From positions 3,322,155 through 3,386,154 of the forward strand of contig NW_021167080.1 in the NCBI RefSeq assembly GCF_003711515.1: a stretch of DNA of 64,000 bases. The letters are read 5' to 3'. The translations under genes and the position numbers were made by a program. Source of the DNA: Sodiomyces alkalinus F11 (Eukaryota > Ascomycota > Sordariomycetes > Glomerellales > Plectosphaerellaceae). Shown here piece by piece: positions 47,401 to 57,706 of this stretch; within the stretch, counting starts at the first letter, position 1, and the number at the start of each line of letters is the position of its first letter. The notes under the pieces were generated by a model that did no database searches, was not told the origin of the DNA, and saw only the letters and a program-made list of their open reading frames with translations.

Positions 47401-49880
47401 TTTCGTGGATTAGGGGCAGGGGGGTACGGTCCTTAACTATCACCTTATTCAATCCCCTATAGTCGACACATAAACGTAGCTTACCACCTTTCTTAGGGAT
47501 AAACAGAATAAGGGCGCCGGCCGGACTAGTGGATAGTCTAATCCACTCTTTCGTAACGGTATCCTATAGATACTAGCGTAGTACCTTAAGTTCTTATACG
47601 GCGAGGGGGTAAATAGGACCGTAGGGGGGCTTCTTCCCTTCCTCGACCTTAATAGTATAATCCCACTGCTAATACGTCGGTAGCCTCCCGGCGTTCTTAA
47701 CGTTAAAAACGTTAGCGAAATCTTAATACTGTTTCGGTAGCGTGCTAGCGGGTACCCCGGCTTCTAAGGATTTATCTCTATATCCCACTAAAGGGTTTTC
47801 TGCTAGGCTAATATAGCCGATACGTGGGGCCCGCGTAGAACCTATATAGGTTAGAGTAAGGATAGACTTAGCTTATCTGACTACTCTATGTAGTTCTTTT
47901 AGTGACGTGACTATACTAAGCTCCGCGTAGGATAAAGAATAGGTCTACGTACTATACTGCTAATTAACGTTAGGGTTAGCGGCTATAAGCCACGGTCTTC
48001 CCAGGATTATACGGGCGCCCTAGGGATTAAGCCGTATAACGTGGAACTCGGCGCGCTATACTCTTTTCCGACCTTAGTAGTCGGTGGTAGTGATAATCCT
48101 ATAGAAGGACCTAAGGGTTATCTTCGTTTATCCTTCTATAATCCAGGACACCGGGATCGGGGACCCCTCGGGGACCTAACTAGGTCCTAGGAGGGACTAA
48201 TCCAGCACGTTAATATCAGCGCCTCCGTCTAGGAGGGCCGACGTCTACACCTATTCCCTGCCTCGGCGAAGGGATATACGTGCCTCTACTAGTATAGTAG
48301 TACGGGCTATCCGAGGCGGGTATAGTTCTTGGGTACCTCGCCCGTAATACGGCCGACCGTGGGGCGGGATATAGACACCGGTTAGGTATTCGGGTTACTA
48401 TTACTTATACTCGAACGCTACGTCCGGGGGCTAGGGCACGTAGTGGCGTAGTGTCCCTTTTAGTTATAATTATAGTAAGTGATAGAGTCGAGGTGCGATA
48501 ACGGTCTAGGGCGTATAGGGTAACTAGGAGTAGAGACTAGTATAGGTGTAGGGGCAGATATAGGGGTAAGGCGTAGGGGCATTAGTGGAACTATAGGTGG
48601 CCGTCTATATACCCTGTCCTAGGGCACGCGAACGAAAACGACGTTATTAGGTATTAGACTAGAAGTCTACTCGAGCGACGGCTAGCCCGTCGTTAACGGT
48701 TAAAGCTTTAGCCCTACATTAGGCTAGGGCTAGATCCTAGTAGTCCTTAGAGACCCCTATAAATACTATATAGTCCCGAATAGGTGGGAGGACTCTTACT
48801 AGTATTATCTAAATCCTCCACTAGTCTAGGAGCTCGCCCGGTAATTCCGACTCTAGGACTTCCCACCATTATATAAATTTAGCGTAAAATTCCCCCTCTC
48901 TTTAGGAGGAGATAGACTCGCTCTGGATCTATACCGCTACCTCCTATAGGCGGGTATCGTTATTATTAACCTGGCGGGATAGCCAGGCTTATAGGGCGGC
49001 CTAGCTAACCCTATTAGAGTCGCTATTGTACTTATATCGTAGTTTAGCCTGCTAGCGTTCCTTAAGGTAATAGGAGAGGCACGATATAACGAAGTAGTTC
49101 TTCGTAGCGTCCGTGGGGAAGGACTAAAAATCTAGGTTAAACCGCTGATTCGTCTCCTAAATAAACATACGATACTTAGCCTAGGATATACTATCCCACT
49201 TAGGCAGGGGAAAATTAAACTTAGCCTAGGTGGCGGATCCGTGTGTAGAAGACGTTATGGATATATCGTGGGTATACTAGGATCCTATTACGGCTACGAT
49301 AATACGACGTCGAGGTTTAGCTATATAATAGTAGGTAATATCGGCCCGGTAGGAATCGATAGTAGGATTAATAGAGGCGGTAGCGGTAGTAGCGACGGTA
49401 GCAGTATCCGCCTTAAGCTTAGTAAGATAAGCGAGCTTACGCTTATAGTGGTTCTATACCTCTATCCATTTAACGCGTTCGTCTAGTTATTTATCCGTTA
49501 GTATAGCTGGGTTAACGTCTACGTGTAGGGGCAGATTAGGATCCTATACGGGTCCTATAGTGACCGTGGTCTAAGAAACGGGGACGGTGATAGGGGTAGA
49601 GGCGGTAGTAAAGGTAGTATTAGCGATAGGAGTAGGTGTAGGGGTAGGAACGGGAACGGGTGTAAGGGTAGAGGCGGTAGCAGAAACGGGAGCCGTGTTA
49701 GTTCCCGACGTATTCCCGTCGTGTTCCTCGTTAGCGTCCTCTATAAAGGCGGGTTCGCTATCGCGGAGCTATCGCTTAAACTGGTTAGTAGCCTTATTAA
49801 AATCGAAAGTAGGATCGTTTATTTCGTGATAGTTAGATATCTTAGTGACTCTCCTTAACGGTCTTCGCGCCCTTAGAGGG
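44430..49880 (-). pseudogene. Gypsy-1 copy B gag-pol (RIPped)
   Basis: Gag occupies about 49,880-48,400 and ends in a zinc knuckle near 48,490-48,430 (YYNYNQKGHYATTCP, two of three Cys now Tyr). The protease core ALLDGGADINVLD is near 48,240. RT lies at about 47,600-46,870, with the catalytic box YLDN (second Asp changed). RNase H is at about 46,700-46,300 (AFISRKLRGAKLNYSIPDSK). The integrase core keeps an open frame at 45,403-45,197 containing FGLPNGIISDQGLLF, and the chromodomain lies near 44,590-44,440. Gln-to-stop lesions are spread over the length. Confidence 0.88.
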
Positions 49881-49894
49881 TAGAGCGATTAAAA

Positions 49895-50247
49895 TGTTAA
49901 ATAGGTAGTCGTAAAGAGTGAAAAGGTAGGGTTAAGTAAGGAACCAGGTATAATGATAATAGGATTACGATAGGAAAGTGTAGGGGTAGCTAAAGAATCA
50001 GATTAATCGCTGGCCTCCCTCTTCTAAGGGGAGGCTCCTCCGCTCCTTAAGACTATACTCCGCTACTCCTCGAGGACTGCTTTATTTACTTCCTCGAGGG
50101 CTGACTTATTTGCTTCGAGGGACTATTTTATTTACTAGTATAATGACTGCTTTATTTATGCCTCGAGGGGTCTTAGACTGGGCACGCCTGGACCCCTATG
50201 GGTTCACACTAGGGACCTATTATGACCACTGCTGCAGACACCTGACA
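49895..50247 (-). repeat. Gypsy-1 copy B 5' LTR
   Basis: 353 bp, ends CACCTGACA on +. Minus-strand transcription would run leftward; the primer-site region is 49,894-49,881 (TTTTAATCGCTCTA on the minus strand). Confidence 0.9.
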
Positions 50248-50252
50248 TTTAA

Positions 50253-50427
50253 TCTCTTACTTCTAAGCTATATTATAGCTGTTCTACTACACCTATATTA
50301 AAACTATTAATAGAATATTAGTACTAGACTTTTAATCTATCTAGGAATTTATTTTTATAATATATACTATTTTATTAAATAAAATAGCAGGGGTCTAACA
50401 AGCAGTATTTTGGTGTAAATGGTGTCC
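50253..50427. mobile_element. Right part of the split TIR DNA element
   Basis: Carries the right TIR (50,365-50,427, ending TTTTGGTGTAAATGGTGTCC). Beyond it host sequence begins. Confidence 0.65.
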
Positions 50428-51694
50428 GGAATAGTATCGTGTCCCGGAAGGTGGGGTGGGGACTTAGTCTTGTTCTTGCAGATTGCCATCTCAGTTTGAA
50501 ACGAGAAACATGTGGTGAGGGGGAACCCGGGTTCTTGGCAGCAGTTCGGGATATGGGGTCGAAAGGCGGGGGGCCCGGTTTTGTCTGGATGGTCTGGGCA
50601 TCAACATCGCACCGGATAATGTAGCCACCAAAGTCGGAACATGGACGGTTTGGGAATAGCACACCTCGTGCTAAGTTCTTCGCACTTGATATTGCACGTG
50701 TACACTACAACGTACGCTACAAGGGGGTAGGCGCGCTTACAACGCATGCGGCATACCTGTATGTACAACGTACGGAGTAGGTATAAACGTACCGTTTGTA
50801 TGTCGGGGCGGAAGAAGCGCATGTGTGGAGAGAACTAGGATACCCATGGCAATAATGCTTCATATTATTATAAGCCTATTGCCCCAACACTTTCTCTACA
50901 ACGTAATGACCTCCCTCTCACATTCCCTCTCGCGCTGGCCCTCCCGCTTCGTGCTTCGTCTCTCGCTTCGTCTCTCGCTTCCTCTCCCGCTTCCTCTCTC
51001 GCGCTAGCTAATGCATGAGTGAGCCAACGCTCAGCAACGCTACACGGCATGCATACTGTTTCTAGGTCCCGGTTCCTCTTCTGTTCCTGCCTGCATTTGA
51101 GCATGTGGCGCCGCCACTGAACTAACTTCCACGCCAAAGCGGCCTCGGTTAGCCACGCTTAGTACCAGATAGTTCGCACCATAGCCCCCATAACGCATCA
51201 CTCACAGTACATAGGCTAAATCATTTTCAGGTGCATCAGAGCATCAGAGTGCTCGGTAAATCAGGTGGCTGTCAACTTCGCTCTCGACGAAAACCCCCCC
51301 ACCCTCCAGAGATAAGACAGCCCTCTAATTGATTAGCGGCGGAGTAAACCGACAGTCTGGGCGCCCTATTAATATGTGCATGTACCTGCTTTTAGGGCCC
51401 GCGTACTCAGGTTTCGATGGTTTGCGCATTCCGGTCGTTTTTCGCTCGAGGTTGCCCCCTCCATGATCTTCGCTGGCGCGCAAACTCTGTATCGCCCGTG
51501 AGAGTCATCGACGTTGGCCGACACAGTCGCGGTAGAAGTCATCATAGAAAAGTCACCCATCCCGGAGCAGGATAATTCACGGTTTCTCCTTCATTGGAAC
51601 TCCGAACGACAGACAACTCTCCCCGCCTTGCGCTGAGAGACGGAAATCTCGAGCGCAGTTTGGATAGGAGAGCTGGGTTGGCAGCAGCAGCAGC
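50428..51694. other. Gene-free region upstream of the 7TM gene
   Basis: Host-like, non-RIPped sequence of about 1.27 kb without a supported gene. A low-complexity CTCGCTTCGTCT-type repeat lies at about 50,930-51,005 and accounts for the short open frames there. The 3' part presumably holds the promoter and 5' UTR of the 51,695 gene. Confidence 0.5.
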
Positions 51695-53468
51695 ATGGCA
51701 TCCCAAATCCCGGCCGGTGCCGAAGGCACGGTCGTGGGGGTCATGTTCTATTGTGTCGTCTGCCTGATTTGCAGTTGTCTGATGGTCTGGTTGACGTGGA
51801 CGCACGAAGAACGGACAAGCCGTAAGTCCTATATGTTACTTTTCCCGCTCATGAAGGAGGTCTCTGGCTAAACCGGTGGCGGGTTGGCGGGTTGGTTGAT
51901 CTAGACGTTGCGATGCTTGCCTATTTCGTTACAATTAGCATCGTCGCTTCTCTCACCCAACAGACCTACGACATCGTTCGATATAACCACATCGTCAGCG
52001 AGCAGTTCTGGAATAGAAAACAGCATCCCGATAACCCGGAGGTCGCCATCTCGAACGGTTCAGTAGGACTGAGTCTTGTCTTGTACTACATACGTCAGTT
52101 TATATCCACCCGGAACTGTCGTTCTCATCATCTCTTTCTCGCACGGGAACTCACCAGCAGCGCCGAACAGAATATTACTGCTACAGCGTCGAGTCAATGA
52201 TTATCATGTTCTGGTGTGTTTCCCTTCTCTCACCCCCCGCAATTACATTGCGTTCCCACTCAATGGTTCGGCCAAAGCTCACATTCGTTTCGTTTTTCGA
52301 TGCAACAGGGCCGCTGCTCTCGCTCAGTCGGTCTACGGATTGTCGTCTCTTCCAAAGTTCAAGGTCATTCTTCCCCGAATCAACCGGGGCGGCAAGATCT
52401 TCGCCATGCTCTTCCCCCTGACTACGATTCTCCTCTTGCGCATTCCCGCCGTGCAAGACAACTTTATCATCTTCATCTTGTTGGCCGACCTGCCCCGTAC
52501 GTACAACGTTGCCTCGTGGGTTTTTTTTTGGCTTGTTTTCTTGTTGACTTACCAAACCAAATAGTGATGCTCAGCTTGTTCTTTGGCCTCATCCTCATGT
52601 TACTCATCCTGGCAAGATACGTGCATTCGAAGCGAAAGTTCCTGAACTGGACCAACGGCGTCGGCGGGTCGGGTAGCAATGGATCCGCCCTCAATAGCAA
52701 CACGCCGCAAGGGTTTCCGCAGAAGAAGAAAAGTCGGAGTATATACGATCGATGGCTCCTCGTGCGCTTCACCATCGGATTTGTTGCCCTCAGGTATGCC
52801 ACAACCACAACCCTCTTCCCCTTTCCGTCCTCTCTGGGGACGGCTCATTACGAGAAGTCCACCTTTCTTTTCTTTTCTTTTTTTTCTGGTTTTTTTTCTT
52901 TTTTTTTTCTTTTTTTTCTTTTTTTTTTTCTTTTTTTGAGAACCCAGCGTTTGACTGACAAAAGAAAATCTGGCAAACCCGCAGCATTTTCGAGGTGACG
53001 AATACTCTCTTCCAAATCACCGCCATCACCAACAAGGACAATGACGTTGAAGCCACCGAGCCCGATCTTTCCGCCGAACGGGCCAAGAGCTCATGGATCT
53101 TCTTCATGCCCGGCGTAACACCGGGCCTGTTCATCTTCATAGTCTTCGGCACAACGACGCCGCTGCGCCGGTACATGTACGAGAAGTTCGTGCCTAAGAG
53201 GTGGCAGCGGAGGTCCGACGACCGACCGAGGCGGATGGATTCGAGCCCGGACTACACAGACGATGTGGGGCCCCCCGTGCCGCCAAAACCGCCCCAGCTT
53301 TCGCCAGGGTTGGAACGCAAGATAATAATAAGCCGCCCCCAGCAGGCTTTACCGGCGGACATTGGGAGAGGTCGGTCAAAGCAAGCTGTGGTCGTGAGAG
53401 AGAGGGAAAGCAGCGACGAATTCCCTATGCTGCCTATAAGAAAGACTCATGGGAGGTACGATGTGTAG
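51695..53468 (+). CDS. Seven-transmembrane receptor-like membrane protein
   Basis: Predicted 419 residues from six exons: 51,695-51,821, 51,905-52,093, 52,171-52,213, 52,309-52,496, 52,565-52,793 and 52,985-53,468. All introns are GT-AG and the frame is kept through every junction. Hydrophobic segments, in order: VMFYCVVCLICSCLMVWLTW, MLAYFVTISIVASL, SMIIMFWAAALAQSV, IFAMLFPLTTILLL, the NFIIFILLADLP plus LMLSLFFGLILMLLIL block, FTIGFVALSIFEVTNTLF and WIFFMPGVTPGLFIFIVFGT: a seven-helix topology. After the last helix comes TTPLRRYMYEKFVPKRWQ, as in fungal seven-TM proteins of the integral membrane/GPCR-like type, then a basic, Pro-rich cytoplasmic tail. The ligand is unknown. Intron 5 (191 bp) contains a long T-rich tract. 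The second intron has a less usual GTCAGT donor, so that junction is the least certain. Not RIPped. Confidence 0.8.
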
Positions 53469-53620
53469 TTGGAGATTAGTCAGGAATGTGGTAATATATT
53501 AGTCATTACATTTTGTTAAAGTATTCCTCCTTCTGTACGAGTCCCTACCTAAGGTAAGGTACCTTATTCCCTTATTCTTCACATACGAATACGAGTACGT
53601 GTAAATCTACGTGCAACTTC
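53469..53620. other. Short convergent intergenic region
   Basis: 152 bp between the stops of the 7TM gene (+) and the cutinase (-), containing AT-rich 3'-end sequence and the short inverted motif CCTAAGGTAAGGTACCTTA. Confidence 0.6.
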
Positions 53621-54515
53621 TCATGCCACCATCGAAGCAACCCAAGCCGCCGCATCATCCGCATCCTCCTGGTAATTCGTATGTTCGGGCGTGATGATGA
53701 TACCTCCGTCGCAGATGCGATCGCCCTCATGACAAATAACCTTGACCTTGTCGGCAGGGATCTTGGCAACTGTGCGCTTGCTGAACGGGTCTCCGAATGT
53801 GAGCACTGTATGGAAGTGTATGGTTAATGCAAGGTGACCAGCGGCGGGCAGGGAGCGAAGGGTATGTATCAGAGGGGAGGGACGTCTTACCAGCCGTGAC
53901 TCTGTCCGCATCGGCTTGCGACAGTAGACCCGCAGCCTTATGAACGATCTGTGCACCCTGGCTGTATCCCGACAAGACAATCTTGGTGTCCGGACAAATT
54001 GCAGCTGCCTATCATGGGAGGAAGGGGCGTGGGGGGCGGAAGAGATAAAGCGGTCAGCAAGAAACGAACTACGACGTACGACGCCTGTCGCGCAGCAAAA
54101 GGAGGAGAGGTGGGAACCTATGCTGCATGCAGCAGCCGCGCAATCTATCTGTCGGTCTATCGGTCTGTCTACTTACATGCTTGACATGGTTGGCCATGCT
54201 TCTGCTGCCCGGGCCATCACCACCGAATAGGAAGCCGAGAATGTTGGCGGCATACGTGATGCCCTGGACGGCCAGGTTCTCCTCGCCGATTCTCGAGGCC
54301 AGGGCGTTAAAGAACAGCGGGCCCACGGCAGCCGGGTCCCCGACGTTGCCCTGCTGGCCAGTGCCGCGGCCGTAAATCACGGTAACGTTCCGGCAGGGCG
54401 TGCCATCGGTCAGCTGGTTGAACGTGTCGCCGGCGTACTGTCGTGGGACGACCGGGGCCGATGCTACGGTCGAGATGACGCTAGCCAGGGAGATCAAGAC
54501 GGCGAAGACCTTCAT
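53621..54515 (-). CDS. Secreted cutinase-family esterase (CE5)
   Basis: Serine esterase of 213 residues, likely acting on cutin or acetylated plant polymers outside the cell. Three exons: 54,515-54,177, 54,008-53,891, 53,805-53,621; introns of 168 and 85 bp with GTAAGT/GTAAGA donors. It starts with a signal peptide (MKVFAVLISLASVISTVASA) and a short VVPRQ propeptide-like stretch. Family marks: VIYGRGTGQQGNVGD, the nucleophile motif LSGYSQGAQIVH in exon 2, VLTFGDPFSKR, and VICHEGDRICDGG followed by PEHTNYQED, which supply the catalytic Asp and His and the paired Cys. The length is normal for a cutinase. It is convergent with the 7TM gene, 152 bp away. No sign of RIP. Confidence 0.93.
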
Positions 54516-56405
54516 TGTGAGAGAGAGATCGGATGGGACGAGCGGTGTGGCTGGGTGTTTGTTTGTCCTTTCCCTTAGATCATTAGTAGATCACGTCGCT
54601 ATTAGTACTTGTCGTCTCTCGGGTGTCGAGGGACCGGGAACCGCAATTGGCTCTACGGAGACGTAGTTCAGCGGTTGGCAACTGGTCAGGGTAGCAAGGT
54701 GGGCGGGGTGAGGCAAAAGACAGTTCACGTTCGTCCGGCACAAGATGAGAAAGGCCGTTATTATACTTGTAGGCTTTTATTTTTCCTCTTCTCTTCTCTT
54801 CTCCCCTCCCCCTCGACCCCCCCTTCTTCTTCCAGCAAGTCATTCTTCGTCGGCGGAGCACTAATTAATGCTAGCTCGCCTAGACAATCGCTGAGACGGG
54901 CATCTATCTGCCACCCCGCGCCCCGTCAGGGGTCTCTCGTTTTCAGGGAGGGCCCACGGACAAGATTCCATGTCGACTGTCAAGTTCAGGTGAAGGGATA
55001 ACGACGGCAAAGTCCTTTAAACGATGTACAAGTCGGAAACCTGGAAACCACAACGGTGTGAGAGCTGCAAGAGTCTTCTTTTCCAGTTACCGTTAGGGTT
55101 GTGTTCTCCGGTGCAACCTGCCAAATAAAGGGTGTCATCCCGTCCAAGAGTTCTGGCGAAACGAACTATTGCATTTCTAAGACTGGGTAAAGACAGTCCG
55201 ACCAGCCATCGGGCTCAGTCTTATACCCTCCTAAACCCGGGTAGGTGGTTATTTACCTGCATACAACGTCCTTCGTAGGACTTCGTAATATCGTGCAGGT
55301 TTATTGCCTCCTTGTTCTTGTTTTCGCGAGTACTTTGTAATACAACGTGGGCGCCGCAGCGCGCAGTCGGTACACGCTTCATGGCTAGACTGTACGGCTA
55401 CCTGTAGTGTTCGGCCAAAGACAAAGTCTGGGTAATAAGCCGCGTCTGCGCTTTGACCTTGGGGACAGCCCACACGGGCGACATTAGTCCCTGAACCCAC
55501 GAGCCGGAGCCTTGTGATACGTAGTGCATATTCTGCAAGGGGCAGAGCCGTGACAGGAATCGACCGCCGACAAGCCACACTCCCATAAATCCACTTACAG
55601 CGCAACGACGAACCGACGAACTCGGCCTGTGTCCATTTCCCCCTCCGTCCGTGCATCAATGCGCCGGATCCTTTACAGCGCAGTTTCCAAAGATAAAGAT
55701 GGATCAAGACAGCTTACGTAGTTTGTTGGGTATGTACATTGAATAATGAAGGAGTCTAAATCCATGGTTATGGGGGTTGCTTGATAAAGATTTACCGCGT
55801 AGAGCAGCAAATGCGCAAAATTACCTGGAAATCAACTACCTACCCATAACCTGACCACGACTCGCAACACATCTCGGTACTGCTACCAGTGGAAAAGAGG
55901 CAGTCGAAACACAGCACAAGGCATTCAAGGTGGTCATGTTTCGGCAACTCATTGACAAGATTCGTTGCTAAAATATGCATGTGGAAACGGAATGTGTACC
56001 AAAAGTCTGCTACCACCAACACTATTCGTAAAAGGGTAGGAACGGGCCGCAGAGTCGTCTGTTGTTGTTTGTTATTTTCAACTCGGGTCAACGATCAGGT
56101 ATGAAACGCTGACTTGCCAGTCCAGTAATGCCTCCTCTATGCTATCCCGCGACAGCTCATCTTTCCTAGGTACCACATTGGCGTTTGGTGCTCTGTGATA
56201 ACAGCTCCAAAGCCGTAAATATACCGAGATGCCTGCATCAACGGACCTGGCTAGGCGGCAGACGCAGTCCCTTTTGCATCGAACAGAGATTCCGCGTCGG
56301 TCCCGGGCTTTACCATCCCTTTGTATCGAACCAATGGCAATCCCCCTTTCCATTCCACTCGCGCCAGCATAACCTAGAACCGTGGAGGGAACCAATCCGA
56401 ATCGA
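54516..56405. other. Intergenic region between cutinase and p24 gene
   Basis: 1.9 kb of normal composition. Several overlapping open frames (for example 54,609-55,001 + and 55,249-55,707 -) show no domain, no family resemblance and no convincing start or splice context, so I do not call a gene. It holds the cutinase promoter (right of 54,515) and the 3' region of the p24 gene. Confidence 0.5.
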
Positions 56406-57187
56406 CTATACGTAGCCCTTACGCGCGCCCTGGAAGAAAAATCGGACAACGAAGACCTGCAGGGCTCCCATCAAAGCAATGAGGATGCATTGAATCATGC
56501 TGAAATTGATAATCCTGGCCTCGGTGCTTCGGACAGTGGCGAAGTTGCGATTTTCCCTCGTGCGAAAGTATTTCTGGCCCCTGGAGATGGTAGAGAGTCT
56601 GCTGGAGAGCTTGAAGACGGACTCCTCGAGTACAGATGTTTGTTCGGGTGTGCTACCTTGCTTCGAGGGCAGTTCGGCACGCTTCTCGTTCTCAACCTAT
56701 GCCAACCAACCATTAGGGTAAATTCAGAGGACAACAGCGGTAGGAGTAGTGGGCCGGGGCAGGGGGGGAGGCATACTGCGATTTCAAAGTCGACGAATTT
56801 CTCGGCAAAGGTACTCATTTCATTGTTGAAGCAGAACTCGTATTCGCCTTGCTGTTGGGCAGTGAATACGTAATCACCTTGCCTCTCCTTTTCGCCGTCG
56901 AGGATGACCTTTCCACCGGGGCCTGTCACGATATAATCGACATCGAACGCTCCACCCGATTGGACCTAGTGCACAAGAAGCATTAGCTACCCTGGACGAG
57001 CACGTAGAGATAGATGCCGCCTGTGCTAACTCACAGCGAAATAGAAAGCAATCTTCTCCTCGGGCTTGACAGTGGTGGTGTAGAAGCACGCCTTTTCTTG
57101 CGCGCCGAGCTTGTACGTCAGAGCCGTCGCCGCCACTTGGTTGACAAGACAGGCAAGAAGCCCGCAGGCGAAAGCGGTCAGCTTCAT
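56406..57187 (-). CDS. p24/emp24 family cargo receptor of the early secretory pathway
   Basis: Type I membrane protein of 210 residues that would cycle between ER and Golgi in COPII/COPI vesicles as a p24 complex subunit. Exons: 57,187-57,035, 56,965-56,777, 56,696-56,406 (51, 63 and 97 codons, all phase 0); donors GTGAGT and GTATGC. It has a signal peptide (MKLTAFACGLLACLVNQVAA), then the GOLD domain with YKLGAQEKACFYTTTV and the partner Cys in GEYEFCFNNEMSTFAEKFVD, a charged coiled coil (VENEKRAELP through LEESVFKLSSRLS), TVRSTEARIINFS, a membrane helix IQCILIALMGALQVFVV and the short tail RFFFQGARKGYV with an FF-type COP-binding signal. It is divergent from kin17. A specific Erp/Emp paralogue cannot be named safely. 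Confidence 0.92.
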
Positions 57188-57706
57188 GGTTGTCAATGTC
57201 CAGGTATCATGTGTTGATCGGTGGTCTCTTATGAGGTGGAAACCAAGAATAATTCCAGCTTCTTCCGAGGCAACATGAAGGGGCCACGGTCGCGTGTACA
57301 GTGATACATTCCATGTGTATCAGGGAGGTTCGTCCGGCAAATAATTTATCCGAACATCAGTCGTTCTGGGCGTCTGATCTTCTGCCGGCTCCACTTCCTG
57401 TACAGGCAGTTACGTCGAACCTGGTGCAGCCCGATGGGTCAGATACGTGATTAGTAATCAATAAACTGGAATCAATCGCCCCAGCCGCCGATATGGTCGG
57501 TGTCGGTTAGATCCTATCATCACCTTCAACATTACGAACTACTACAACGCAGCGACTGGCGCACTCCTTTACTCACATACAACGAGGTCATTTGGCGCGC
57601 CACTCAGCACTCCCAATCTCTTCGGCGACCCAGCTTTCTAGCATAATCGACGAACGCTTCCCCCCAATTGCCCGGGAGGCCGCTGCATCTTCGCGCCACC
57701 GCCACC
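57188..57706. promoter_or_regulatory. Shared divergent promoter of the p24 gene and kin17
   Basis: 519 bp between two start codons facing away from each other. No canonical TATA box stands out. The kin17 start has a strong GCCACCATGC context. Confidence 0.6.

Larger units (their letters stand above)
33936..50247 (-). mobile_element. Gypsy-1 copy B, complete chromovirus, split by Gypsy-2
   Basis: LTRs of exactly 353 bp at 33,936-34,288 and 49,895-50,247 are flanked by a perfect 5-bp duplication TTTAA (33,931-33,935 and 50,248-50,252). pol is on the minus strand, so the right LTR is the 5' one. Subtracting the 7,330-bp Gypsy-2 and its 5-bp duplication leaves 8,977 bp. Order along the minus strand: gag, protease, RT, RNase H, integrase, chromodomain, then the antisense ORF and the 3' LTR. 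It is somewhat less mutated than copy A: short integrase and other frames are still open. Confidence 0.92.

Noticed and set aside
1..49880. Reassigned genetic code (TAG/TAA read as Gln)
   Set aside because: Decayed element ORFs look as if stops encode Gln, but the host genes (7TM, cutinase, p24, Kin17, Spt4) end at TAG/TGA, show no internal stops and use CAG/CAA for Gln. Cys-to-Tyr and Asp-to-Asn changes at TpG fit RIP instead.
50930..51005. Coding minisatellite (Glu/Ala/Arg repeats on -)
   Set aside because: The periodic peptide comes from a CTCGCTTCGTCT-type low-complexity repeat in every frame; no gene around it.
52216..52998. Long plus-strand open frame in the 7TM locus and its minus-strand shadows
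   Set aside because: It reads through introns and a poly-T tract; the six-exon model preserves transmembrane segments and frame.
55249..55707. 152-residue minus-strand open frame between cutinase and p24 gene
   Set aside because: No signal, domain or splice features, with overlapping frames of similar quality; not supportable as a gene.
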